A DNA stretch of 64,000 bases, taken from contig LVBG01000022.1 of the NCBI GenBank assembly GCA_001603115.1, forward strand, positions 1-64,000. Reading direction: 5' to 3'. The number at the start of each line of letters is the position of its first letter. Position 1 is the first letter of the stretch. The position numbers were made by a program, and so were the translations under genes. The notes under the pieces are model-generated. The model saw nothing but the letters and a program-made list of their open reading frames with translations, ran no database searches and had not been told where the DNA came from. Shown one piece after another: positions 33,094 to 42,110 of this stretch. This DNA comes from Spirochaetales bacterium Spiro_05 (GTDB lineage: Bacteria > Spirochaetota > Spirochaetia > Sphaerochaetales > Sphaerochaetaceae).

Positions 33094-34311
33094 TCAATCC
33101 TGTTGCCTGAGCACACGCAGTGCATAGGAAATTGCGTCTTTGTTTCCGAAAGCCCCAGCTTTGGTAACGATGCCAAGCCCATCATACGTGCTGCCTACAA
33201 CCTGCATCAAGGGAAGTCCGAGCACCACTTCCCGTTTGATATCCACCTCATGAACATTCAGCAGGGAGAGCAGGCCGAAGGCAGTGTCCCCTCCGGTAAG
33301 GAACAAGCCGGACAGCTCGTGCGAGTCGAGCAACTGCTTGCCAAGGTTGCCCAGTTTTTCACGGATCTGATCGGCTATCTGCCCGTCGTCCAAGCCTTGA
33401 CGCCTTCCCTCTGCAAGGGAACGATCAAACTCTGCTCGGTCAAGGACAGAGGAGACAACCAGCATCACATCCTCGTTATGCTCAAAAGCACTCTTGGCTT
33501 TGTCCAGGTAGCCTTGCAGGTCCTTCTGCCCGAGAAGATCGTCCACCTTCAGCACAATGCAGGCAGCACCATGATCACTTGCATACTCAACCTGGGCCTT
33601 GGTCGTCTCACTGAGGCTTGCGACCAAGGCAAGAGCCGGCTTGCTCGGCCTGGAAGTTTCCACCAGTGCCTGTGCAAGGCCTGCGCTTCCGACAAAGAGG
33701 ATGCGCTTCTTCAAGGATGCTGCCCAAGCAACAACCAAGCCAAGATCGCTCTGCTTCTCAGCGTCACACACCACAACCTCGGCGTCAGCGAGCTTGAAGG
33801 AACCAGACCGAATCTGCCCGACATCCATGAGGATGGTCTTCTTTCGTTTGGCGAACAGACGGACCAGATCATCCTCTGCCACCGGCTTTCTGGGATCACG
33901 GAAAGCTTCCGTCTCCCCCAATCGCCTGCCATGGACATACACCACCCCTTGCTTGCATGTTCTTCCCAGATCAGGATAGGCTGTGGCTACGATGATCAGC
34001 TCTGCTGCAAAATGGGTAGCGCTCACCTCCACTTCGCTGGCAATATTTCCCCGCAACGTCGAATCCACTTTCTTCAGGATGGTGGAAAAATCGGTGGAGT
34101 GCAAGGAAGCCAGGCTCTCTTTGAGCACCTGCCCAGCCTCTTTCTCCCCCATATTCCTCGACTCGGTATCAAGGACCAGACTCACATTGCTTGCAAGCGG
34201 AGCAAAAGCTCTTTGTATCTGTACATGGGTGGGGAAATGATGGCGAACCAGTTGGATGCCGCTGTCATTTGATCCGGTGAAATCGTCTGCGATGATCAGG
34301 TAGGGGTGCAT
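33094..34311 (-). CDS. Four-carbon acid-sugar kinase (DtnK/OtnK family, DUF1537)
   Basis: A 405-residue kinase. The N-terminal substrate domain shows LIIADDFTGSNDSGIQ (residues 4-19) and KKVDSTLRGNI (about 81-91); the C-terminal nucleotide domain shows LFLTGGDTAFGLLSLL (about 331-346) and LPLMQVVGSTYDGLGIVTKAGAFG. Family members phosphorylate D-threonate, L-threonate or D-erythronate at O4. Coupling with PdxA2 fits a D-threonate kinase (DtnK). ATG 34311 has AAAGGAGG upstream; the longer frame to 34383 lacks a ribosome site. Confidence 0.88.
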   Translation of the reverse strand: MHPYLIIADDFTGSNDSGIQLVRHHFPTHVQIQRAFAPLASNVSLVLDTESRNMGEKEAGQVLKESLASLHSTDFSTILKKVDSTLRGNIASEVEVSATHFAAELIIVATAYPDLGRTCKQGVVYVHGRRLGETEAFRDPRKPVAEDDLVRLFAKRKKTILMDVGQIRSGSFKLADAEVVVCDAEKQSDLGLVVAWAASLKKRILFVGSAGLAQALVETSRPSKPALALVASLSETTKAQVEYASDHGAACIVLKVDDLLGQKDLQGYLDKAKSAFEHNEDVMLVVSSVLDRAEFDRSLAEGRRQGLDDGQIADQIREKLGNLGKQLLDSHELSGLFLTGGDTAFGLLSLLNVHEVDIKREVVLGLPLMQVVGSTYDGLGIVTKAGAFGNKDAISYALRVLRQQD

Positions 34312-34400
34312 GACTTCCTCCTTTGATAGCCTCATGATGCCATAGCTCGTCGGCCATTGCCAGCCTTTACAGACGCTTTGCACTGCTTTACTATTGCTGT

Positions 34401-35639
34401 ATGCAAACCAAAGCCAACACCCTGCTCGCTTCCCTTCTCAGCAACCAGACTGAGAGTATCCGGGATCCCTTGTGGAAGGACATCCACCTCTCACGTCAGC
34501 TGAAGCGAGTATTCGGCGTACCCTGCGTTCAGAAATTGGGAAGGATCAAGCAACTTGGCCCAACCTTCCATCTCTATCCCGGGGCAGTCCATACGCGCCT
34601 TGACCACAGCCTGGGTGTTTACTATGTCAGTTCGCAGATTCTGGTCGGATTGCTCAAGCAAGACAAGCACAGCAAAACAGAAACCCCCTTCACAGAAGAG
34701 GGAATGCAAACCTTTCTCTGTGCAAGTCTTTTGCATGATATCGGCCACTTTCCCTATGCTCACTCCTTGAAAGAACTCCCCCTCAAAGAGCATGAACAGA
34801 TTGCAGGCGATCTGGTGGAAGGTGATGAGATCCTGAGGCGAGCCATCATCGAGGCAGGGCTCAGCCCGGCTCGGGTAGCGGCCATCATTGACGAGAACCG
34901 TCCGAACCAAGACAAGGAGATCAAGCTCTACCGCCGCTTGCTCTCCGGAACGCTCGACCCTGACAAACTCGACTACCTGAACAGGGATGCATTCTTTTGC
35001 GGAGTCCCCTACGGCATGCAGGACGTCTCCTATATCACCGACAAACTGGTGGTAGCAGAGGAGAAGATTGCCTTGCTCGAGCAAGCGCTCGGCTCAGTGG
35101 AGCATCTGCTTTTCAGCAAGTATCTGATGTACCGCAATGTGTACTGGCACAAGACCACCCGCAGCGCCACTGCCATGATCAAGAAAGCAGTGTTGCTCTC
35201 GCTGAGCAATCAAAGCCTCAGACCTGAGCAACTGTATACGCTTGACGATGAGCAGTTCTCCCACCTGGGGCAAAAACAGAGTCCCCTCTTTGGCATGGTT
35301 CGGGACAACCAGCTCTATCCCTGCCGCTATGAGAAGCCCTTTGGGCCAAAGGAGAGCCGTTTGCTGGATTTAGGCGCACGGACCCGTTTTGAAGAGGAGC
35401 TTTCCGGCCGGCTGAGTGTGCCACCCCATCATCTGATCATCGATATTCCCGAACCCATCTCCTTTGAGTCAGAGATTCCCATCCTCACCGAGGAGGGGTC
35501 GCTCTCCTCCTTTTCCCAGCTTGATCAGATTTTTTCCCATGATATTGGTAGGGTCTTTACAAAAAGTCTCAGAAAATTCAGAATCTTCACACACCCCTCG
35601 ATCAGAACAGAAGATCTTGAGGCAGTATTGGAGTCCTGA
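34401..35639 (+). CDS. HD-domain phosphohydrolase (dNTPase/SAMHD1-like)
   Basis: A 412-residue HD-superfamily protein. The metal-binding motifs are visible in order: HTRLDHSLGVYY (about residues 64-75), LLHDIGHFPYAHS (about 111-123) and TLDPDKLDYLNRD (about 182-194). This arrangement resembles deoxynucleotide triphosphohydrolase and SAMHD1-like proteins, so it may cleave nucleotides, but the substrate is not established. It is followed after 4 bases by the TtcA-like gene, so the two are probably co-transcribed. Confidence 0.82.
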   Translation: MQTKANTLLASLLSNQTESIRDPLWKDIHLSRQLKRVFGVPCVQKLGRIKQLGPTFHLYPGAVHTRLDHSLGVYYVSSQILVGLLKQDKHSKTETPFTEEGMQTFLCASLLHDIGHFPYAHSLKELPLKEHEQIAGDLVEGDEILRRAIIEAGLSPARVAAIIDENRPNQDKEIKLYRRLLSGTLDPDKLDYLNRDAFFCGVPYGMQDVSYITDKLVVAEEKIALLEQALGSVEHLLFSKYLMYRNVYWHKTTRSATAMIKKAVLLSLSNQSLRPEQLYTLDDEQFSHLGQKQSPLFGMVRDNQLYPCRYEKPFGPKESRLLDLGARTRFEEELSGRLSVPPHHLIIDIPEPISFESEIPILTEEGSLSSFSQLDQIFSHDIGRVFTKSLRKFRIFTHPSIRTEDLEAVLES

Positions 35640-35643
35640 TCTC

Positions 35644-36393
35644 ATGGAAAAACTTTCGTATCGCTCCCTCATAGACGGTGACATCCCCCCTTGGGTGATG
35701 CGCTTCGTCAAGCAGACGGGAAAAGCCATAAACACCTACTCGATGATTCGCTCCGATGAGACGGTCCTGCTCAGTGCCAGCGGAGGCAAGGACAGTCTTG
35801 CGCTGGCCTTGGCCCTCTCGCTGAGAAGGTCGTGGCTTCCCATCACCTACCAGCTGAAGGCGATGATGATCAACTGGATCGAACACCCCATCCCCGACGA
35901 GTACCGAGACCTTCTCACCACCTACTTCACCGATTTGGGCTTTGAGTTTCTCATCGTCGACGAGCACCAGTACCCTGCATCGTTCAAGGGAGAGTTCAAC
36001 TGCTACCTCTGCTCACGCAACCGACGCAGGATACTCTTTGATTATGCAGCAGAGCACCAGATCAAGCTCATTGCCATGGGACACCATCTTGATGACCTGG
36101 TCGAAACCAGCTTGATGAATCTCTGTTTCCGGGCCAACTTCTCCACCATGCAACCGGTTCAGCCCTTCTTTGACGGCAAGCTATCGATCATCAGGCCGAT
36201 GATTGAGGTGCACGAACAAGTCACCCATCGCCTTGCCCAAGCCTATGATCTTCCGGTAGTAAAACCGGTGTGTCCCTACGACCAGACCAATATCCGTTCA
36301 CGGCTCAAGCCCATCATCAGGGAATTGTCGCAATTGGACAAGCTTACCCGTGAGCACATCTACCATGCACACCAATTCCCGGGCAGGGTGTAA
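35644..36393 (+). CDS. TtcA-like tRNA thiolation enzyme (PP-loop ATPase)
   Basis: A 249-residue protein with the PP-loop SGGKDS at residues 46-51. The cysteine motif CYLCSRNRRRILFDYA starts at Cys120/Cys123, and a further Cys210 lies in KPVCPYDQTN, matching the three-cysteine iron-sulfur site of TtcA (tRNA 2-thiocytidine synthetase), which thiolates C32 in some tRNAs. GHHLDDLVET also matches. ATG 35644 follows the HD-protein stop by 4 bases with GGAG about 11 bases upstream; the frame open further upstream overlaps the HD gene and is not used. Confidence 0.85.
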   Translation: MEKLSYRSLIDGDIPPWVMRFVKQTGKAINTYSMIRSDETVLLSASGGKDSLALALALSLRRSWLPITYQLKAMMINWIEHPIPDEYRDLLTTYFTDLGFEFLIVDEHQYPASFKGEFNCYLCSRNRRRILFDYAAEHQIKLIAMGHHLDDLVETSLMNLCFRANFSTMQPVQPFFDGKLSIIRPMIEVHEQVTHRLAQAYDLPVVKPVCPYDQTNIRSRLKPIIRELSQLDKLTREHIYHAHQFPGRV

Positions 36394-36465
36394 CTTGCTT
36401 TCCTCCTACCTGTTTACATCCATACAGAGTATGTGGGATGATAGAGGTGGAAGGAGGGTGGATGC

Positions 36466-37863
36466 ATGAGCAGTCGCGTTCTGGTGCTGCTGCTGACAGT
36501 TCTGCTTGTGGCCTTCCCCGTTGCCGGTCAGGTAGAGGGAGAGGAGTCACTCTCAACTCCGCCATCGGTGGAGAACTCTGTTGCGTTCTCCTTCCCCAGT
36601 TACCAGCTCCATACCGAGAGTACAGGAGAAGGCCTTTTGGAAGGTGTCGCCACCAGTGACGGCTACTTCAGCCTCTCCTACATGCCTGACTTCTCCATCG
36701 GCAGCCTGACTTTCCAGTTGGATCTCAAAATCAAGGGGAATGTCACCATCGACCCCTTCAAACTCAGTTTCGACTTCTCCGATTGGCAGATGCCAACGAA
36801 AGAGGAGGAGCTGGGAAGTGGCGAGTACAGCCTCTCCCTTTTCAAGCACTATACGCGCTTCATTCGCTCAATCCAGTATGGGCAGCGGTATGACAAGATC
36901 TATATCCGCTACGGGAAATTGCTGGGCATCACCTTGGGTGACGGAGCGCTGATCAACGGCTTTTTTGACCGTGGTGTAGGGGTTCGTTCCACCCGGCCCG
37001 GCCTTGACCTGATGATCGATGGCAACAAGATGGGAATCCCTAATGCAGGCTTTGAGTTCATCACCAATGACATCTACGAACCGACGCTCTCGGCATGGCG
37101 CATCTTCACCCGGCCCCTGTATGAGTACACCGACCTGCCCACCTTCTCCAGAATGCAGGTGGGTCTCTCGTTTGCCATGAGTCCCGAACGGGAGGAGGGG
37201 GAGAGCGCCGCCTTGGGACGAAAGCTGATCGCCCTCGACTTCTCCTTGCCGCTCTACCAGTGGGATGCCCTCAACCTCGATGTGTTTGCCAATGTGTTGT
37301 TGCAGACCCCCGACGTAAAGACCAGGCAGCCTGCCATCGCCTACCGTTATGGGATTTGGGGCCACTCCAAGAGCATTTTCATCTTCAATGCAAGCATTAC
37401 TGTCCCCACCATTGGCTATTATCATGCTGAATACTTCGCATCTGACTTTGAAATCCGAAGCCAGGAAGAACTCGATGCGCTGCATGTTCCCCTGGGAACC
37501 ACACATCTGGATGCGATGTTCAGCCTGAACTTTGCCCGTCAGGGAGTGTACCTTCGCACCAAGTTGGTAAGTGATTACACCAACGGCTCCTACCACAACC
37601 ACCGATTCCTTGCAAATGCTCGTATTGATAAGCGTTTCTTGAATATCGTTTCGCTGGACTTGAGCTATGAAAAGCTTTATCCTACCACTACAGGGGAAGG
37701 GTTCTTCTCCGGCCTTGGTACACTGCGTAACGTGGTTGTTGGAGCCAGTGCAGTTGTCAAGGTCAAACCCTATACCTTCGACATCGGGTTGAGCATCCTG
37801 TTCGATGAATCGGCCCGATCTACCTACAAGCTGGATACCGCGGTCAGAATCTCCTTACTCTGA
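36466..37863 (+). CDS. Exported beta-barrel-like protein, family not recognised
   Basis: A 465-residue protein with a signal peptide (VLVLLLTVLLVAFPVAGQ). The mature sequence is strand-rich throughout, with many alternating aromatic/polar segments (YIRYGKLLGITLGDG, FDIGLSILFDESARSTYKLD) and ends AVRISLL, consistent with an outer-membrane barrel. AGGAGG precedes ATG 36466. It sits 20 bases before the FecR-like/barrel gene and probably forms an operon with it. No ligand is known. Confidence 0.6.
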   Translation: MSSRVLVLLLTVLLVAFPVAGQVEGEESLSTPPSVENSVAFSFPSYQLHTESTGEGLLEGVATSDGYFSLSYMPDFSIGSLTFQLDLKIKGNVTIDPFKLSFDFSDWQMPTKEEELGSGEYSLSLFKHYTRFIRSIQYGQRYDKIYIRYGKLLGITLGDGALINGFFDRGVGVRSTRPGLDLMIDGNKMGIPNAGFEFITNDIYEPTLSAWRIFTRPLYEYTDLPTFSRMQVGLSFAMSPEREEGESAALGRKLIALDFSLPLYQWDALNLDVFANVLLQTPDVKTRQPAIAYRYGIWGHSKSIFIFNASITVPTIGYYHAEYFASDFEIRSQEELDALHVPLGTTHLDAMFSLNFARQGVYLRTKLVSDYTNGSYHNHRFLANARIDKRFLNIVSLDLSYEKLYPTTTGEGFFSGLGTLRNVVVGASAVVKVKPYTFDIGLSILFDESARSTYKLDTAVRISLL

Positions 37864-37883
37864 CAAACGCGTTGGGAGTGTAT

Positions 37884-40286
37884 ATGAATTGGTTGTTCAA
37901 ACGTGTCGGTCTTTTGCTTTTGGCCCTCTGCCTCTCTGCAAATCTCGTTGCCGACGATTCGGTCTTCATAGGCGATGGGGACATCTCGTCCCTCAAGCTC
38001 TATGACAGCCAAGGCAATGCCCTTGACCTGACCGAAGAAGTCATCAGCCAAATCGGTGAAGGCTGGATCATCAGCAATCCCGATACTCCCCTGCTGCTGG
38101 TTACCCCTCGCGGAACGATCAATGTGTATGAGAACTCACTGCTGGTAACCGGCAATCTGGTCGGCATGCACGCCGAGCTCTACCTGGTGTCCGGCAAGGC
38201 AACCTTCAACACCTATCCGCTTGAGGGAAGTACCCTGACGGTGACCACGCCGGTTTCCAAGTATGTACTGGAAGGCGAAGGCGAGATGCTGGTCATCTCC
38301 ACTGATGATGAGGAGAGTGTCACCGCCTTCACCGGTGAGGTGGAGAGCTACAACGGCCTGACCCGTGTCAAACGTCCTGTTCGTACCTTCGAGAAGTTGG
38401 AAATGTCGGAGCGCACTGCCCGTGCCCAGCGGATTGAGGCTGGCTACTATCTCACCTACGCAACCTATCCTGACATGATGCTTGCCCGACAGTTGGTACA
38501 GCAGGCAGCAGAACCGCTGCTGCCCCCTGCTCCGCGTTCCGTACGTGCTGCAACCAAACCCTACGTCGTGGAGACCCCCCTGCCGGTGAGTGTTTCCATA
38601 ACGCCGATAACCTCCCCTGTCTCCTCCCTTTCGGTCGTGGAACAAAAACCTTACATCCCCACTGTGATGCAGACCATCAGCGTAAAGGTTGAGAAAATTC
38701 CGGTACCCAAGCGGGTCAGCACCCTCACCAGCAAGATTCTCAAAGCTCCCAGCGATCGCATCGTGGTCACCATCAAGCCCCTCACTCCAGAAGTACCTCA
38801 GACAGTACGCACCCAGGTCAGCGTTGTTGTTCCTCCCCAGCCTACCATCGCCGAACCCGAGCTCGGCTTGGTTGCTGAAGAGCCACAAGCAAGCCAGAGC
38901 GAGCAGATCCTGCCGGAAGTAATTTCAGAAGAACTTCCCGTTGCCGAGGTGGCTCAGCCTGTGCAGGAAGAGCGTGCTGTGAGCAGCGATCCCCCTGCCC
39001 AGCGTCCCAGCTCGACAGCACTGCTTGCTTTCGACGACCGAGCCCAGGAGATCAAGGGATCGATCGGGATGGAAGCGTCCTATCGTTTCCTATTGGATGG
39101 TCCCTCTTCCAACGCGATGAACCATCGCCTGATGATCAAGCCCTACTATGAAAAGGGGCCCTTCGCACTCAAGCTTCAGTTTTCAGCAGACACTGATGCT
39201 TTCTCCACCTACTCCAACTCGGTCACCTCCTTTCCCACCGGAACGCTGGAGACGATCTCCTATGTTTTCTCCTTCTTCGACCAAGCAAGGATTGGGTACC
39301 AGACCAGCGCGTTCTACTTCGTGATGGATCACGTCAGAAGCCTGTATAGCGAGCAATCCACCTTCTCAGCTCCTGTCTTTGGTGAGAGTGAGAAGCTGGT
39401 TATGCAGAATCAGATCAAGCTGGGGGGCCTGAGCCTCACCACTACCATCGATGACCTGTACTTGACTGAGTTGCTTGCAGGAAGACACCAATTCGGTTCC
39501 TCCCTGCTTGAGTTCACCGCACCTGGAGAGTATCCACTGGGCATAGCAATCGGGGCACTCGCAAAGGTAGACCGAAGCCCTGCCACCATCGAGCTCTATC
39601 CGCTGGTGAGCTTCAGTTTCCCGATCATCAACAACAGGACCACCAATCTGAATGCACTGGTAATCGCAAACAGCTATCTTCCCGCCTACCCCACCTTGGA
39701 CTTCGACGCCTTGGTTGACACCAGTGTAGCAACCTTGTTTCCCAACCATCTCTTGGGAGCTGGCTTCTACCTCAAGCACCAAGACCTCCAGGCAAGGATG
39801 GTGGCCTCCATCACCGAAGGAAAGAATCAGAGCCTTTTGGTCAACGATTTCTCCTATGCCCTGGACATCAGCTATGCAGCAGCGCTTGATGTGCTGCTCG
39901 ACATCCAATACACCGGAAAGGTCATCCAGGCAAGGGCACTGTACAACCTTCCTGTCACCAGTTCCTTCGGCATTGCCAACCTGACTGCCAGCGCCCATCA
40001 GGCTGACTACAGTCAGTTCACCTTTGCCTTTACAAAGGATCGGTTGCAGATGGGGCTTGGCCTCTCCTACCTTGGGCTCTTCGACACCCTCAGCTCGGTG
40101 CTTGGGGGAAATGCATCCTCGCTCAATCTGCTCGGCGGTCCCTATTCCACCAGCTACCTCTTCGCCAGCATGGTGTTCAAGCCTTTCACCCTGCTTGCGA
40201 AAGCCAGCTACCCGATCACAACCGGGAGTGTGGGAGTACCCAGGTTGAGCATCCAAGCAAAGATCAATCTTCAGAAGACAATCTGA
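37884..40286 (+). CDS. Large exported protein: FecR-like N-terminus, Pro/Val-rich linker, C-terminal barrel-like region
   Basis: An 800-residue protein with a signal peptide (VGLLLLALCLSANLVADD). Residues about 45-185 resemble a FecR-type domain: LLLVTPRGTINVYENSLLVT, STLTVTTPVSKYVLEGEGEM and STDDEESVTAFTGEV. Residues about 205-390 are rich in Pro, Val, Ser and Thr (for example PVSVSITPITSPVSSLSV). From about 400 the sequence is strand-rich with aromatic alternation and ends LSIQAKINLQKTI. ATG 37884 has GGGAG upstream; a TTG 12 bases earlier is in frame. It is likely co-transcribed with the preceding barrel gene. Function unknown. Confidence 0.6.
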   Translation: MNWLFKRVGLLLLALCLSANLVADDSVFIGDGDISSLKLYDSQGNALDLTEEVISQIGEGWIISNPDTPLLLVTPRGTINVYENSLLVTGNLVGMHAELYLVSGKATFNTYPLEGSTLTVTTPVSKYVLEGEGEMLVISTDDEESVTAFTGEVESYNGLTRVKRPVRTFEKLEMSERTARAQRIEAGYYLTYATYPDMMLARQLVQQAAEPLLPPAPRSVRAATKPYVVETPLPVSVSITPITSPVSSLSVVEQKPYIPTVMQTISVKVEKIPVPKRVSTLTSKILKAPSDRIVVTIKPLTPEVPQTVRTQVSVVVPPQPTIAEPELGLVAEEPQASQSEQILPEVISEELPVAEVAQPVQEERAVSSDPPAQRPSSTALLAFDDRAQEIKGSIGMEASYRFLLDGPSSNAMNHRLMIKPYYEKGPFALKLQFSADTDAFSTYSNSVTSFPTGTLETISYVFSFFDQARIGYQTSAFYFVMDHVRSLYSEQSTFSAPVFGESEKLVMQNQIKLGGLSLTTTIDDLYLTELLAGRHQFGSSLLEFTAPGEYPLGIAIGALAKVDRSPATIELYPLVSFSFPIINNRTTNLNALVIANSYLPAYPTLDFDALVDTSVATLFPNHLLGAGFYLKHQDLQARMVASITEGKNQSLLVNDFSYALDISYAAALDVLLDIQYTGKVIQARALYNLPVTSSFGIANLTASAHQADYSQFTFAFTKDRLQMGLGLSYLGLFDTLSSVLGGNASSLNLLGGPYSTSYLFASMVFKPFTLLAKASYPITTGSVGVPRLSIQAKINLQKTI

Positions 40287-40331
40287 GGCTGAGGTTTTGC
40301 GCTTCTGCCTCTTCTATGCTAGAGTCTTCTT

Positions 40332-42110
40332 ATGAGAATCAAACTGCTCGACCCCTTGGTGGCACAGCGTATTGCCGCAGGGGAAGTCATAGAACGACCT
40401 GCTTCCGTACTTCGGGAACTCTTGGACAACGCCCTCGACGCAGGAGCGAAGACCTTGGTCGCCAGTGTCACCGACGGAGGGCTTGAGCAGATCAAGCTCA
40501 TGGATGACGGGGAGGGCATTGAAAAGGAAGATCTTCCCCTGCTCTGTGAGAGCCATGCCACCAGCAAGGTGCGTGAACTCGAGGACCTGTTCCACATTCA
40601 GAGCATGGGCTTCAGGGGTGAAGCGCTCTACAGCATCGCAGCAGTCTCTTCCATCACCATTGAAAGCAGTTACCAAGGACAGGATGCATTCCAAATCACG
40701 GTGGACAATGGCAAGAAAGGAGCAGTGCTTCCCAGCGGCACACGCAAGGGAACCGTGGTCACCGTTGAGCGACTTTTTGCAGAGATACCAGCCAGAAGAC
40801 AGTTTCTCAAGCGTCCCTCCACTGAGGCTACCATGTGCAAGCAAGTGCTGCAGGAGAAGGCCCTCGCCTTCCCTGAGGTCGCCTTCCGCTTCCTCAGCGA
40901 GGGAAAGGTACGGCTTGACCTTCCCCCTGCCACCAAGCGCCAGCGCATTCTCGACGTGCTTGCCATCAATCAGAATATTGTGCCCTCTGAGATGATTGAA
41001 CTCTACGATACAGCCGGCCGTTTCAGCCTCTATGCAGTCTGTTCCACCCCGGCCCTGTATCGCAGCGACCGATCGCATATAAAACTCTTTGTGAACAAGA
41101 GGCCGGTGGACGAATACTCACTGGTACAGGCTGTCACCTACGGATATGGGGAACTGCTCCCCGGCGGGTCTTTTCCCTATTGCTATCTCTTCATCGATGT
41201 AGATCCCACCTTGGTCGATTTCAACATCCACCCGACCAAGCGTGAGGTTAAGCTGAGAAACAAGGCTGAAATCCATCACCAAATTGTTTCCATGGTTCAA
41301 AGCCAAGTCCGAAGAACCATACCCAGGCTGGTGAAACAGCACATCCAGGAGGAGAATGAGCCGTTGCTGGCGCCCTATGCAACAAAGCGAGATGGTTCTC
41401 AGCAGAGCCATCCTGCAGTTGCTGAACGAAGGGCCTCCTATGAGGCGGAACAGAGAAAACCTGTCGATGCACAATGGTTCCAGAAAGCGCGCGAAATCTT
41501 GGGAAACTCCGCAACCGTCCAAACTTCACGGACGAGTGAGAGCGAGGATATCTGGGCAATGCAGAAGGAAGAGAGCTCCTATGAGTATCTCGGCCAAGCC
41601 TTCAACCTCTTCTTGGTTGCCCAGAAAGGGGACAACCTCTACCTCGTCGATCAGCACGCCGCCCATGAACGCCTGCTCTTCGACCAGATCAGGGAGAAGA
41701 AGCAGATACAGAACCTTATGATACCCATCTCCTTTGAAGTTGATCGCGATGTTGACGCCTATCTGAAAGAACATCAGGATGTCTATCTGAATTTGGGAAT
41801 CAAGCTGGAAAGGATTGAGGATCTGCTCTGGCACTTGTCCAGTCTTCCCTCACTCTACCGCTCTATTGAGAAGGAGTTGGTCAACTTCATCCAGACCATG
41901 ACCGGCGATGCACAAGAGGTTGAGAAAGGCCTGTATGCCATCGTAGCTTGTCATGCAGCCATCAAGGCCGGTGACAAAGTGGACAGGTTGATGGCCCTCT
42001 CCCTTCTGGACAAGGTGTTCAGCATGGAAGAGCCGGTGTGCCCTCATGGAAGGACATTCGTGGTTCGTTTGGAGAAGGATGAGCTGGCGAAGGCGGTAGG
42101 ACGAACCTAG
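40332..42110 (+). CDS. mutL: DNA mismatch repair protein MutL
   Basis: A 592-residue MutL. The GHKL ATPase motifs are near the start: LVAQRIAAGEVIERPASVLR, ELLDNALDAGA, DDGEGI and HATSK...GFRGEAL. The C-terminal half carries the endonuclease-type motifs: DQHAAHERLLFD (440-451), ACHAAIKAGDKVD and CPHGRTFVVRL. The canonical nuclease motif ends in Glu; here that place is Asp451. It should nick the new strand in MutS-directed repair in organisms without MutH. No mutS lies next to it. It overlaps the convergent lipoprotein gene by 4 bases. Confidence 0.94.
   Translation: MRIKLLDPLVAQRIAAGEVIERPASVLRELLDNALDAGAKTLVASVTDGGLEQIKLMDDGEGIEKEDLPLLCESHATSKVRELEDLFHIQSMGFRGEALYSIAAVSSITIESSYQGQDAFQITVDNGKKGAVLPSGTRKGTVVTVERLFAEIPARRQFLKRPSTEATMCKQVLQEKALAFPEVAFRFLSEGKVRLDLPPATKRQRILDVLAINQNIVPSEMIELYDTAGRFSLYAVCSTPALYRSDRSHIKLFVNKRPVDEYSLVQAVTYGYGELLPGGSFPYCYLFIDVDPTLVDFNIHPTKREVKLRNKAEIHHQIVSMVQSQVRRTIPRLVKQHIQEENEPLLAPYATKRDGSQQSHPAVAERRASYEAEQRKPVDAQWFQKAREILGNSATVQTSRTSESEDIWAMQKEESSYEYLGQAFNLFLVAQKGDNLYLVDQHAAHERLLFDQIREKKQIQNLMIPISFEVDRDVDAYLKEHQDVYLNLGIKLERIEDLLWHLSSLPSLYRSIEKELVNFIQTMTGDAQEVEKGLYAIVACHAAIKAGDKVDRLMALSLLDKVFSMEEPVCPHGRTFVVRLEKDELAKAVGRT

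Noticed and set aside
33103-34272. A 389-codon plus-strand frame
   Set aside because: Antisense to the acid-sugar kinase, which has clear family motifs.
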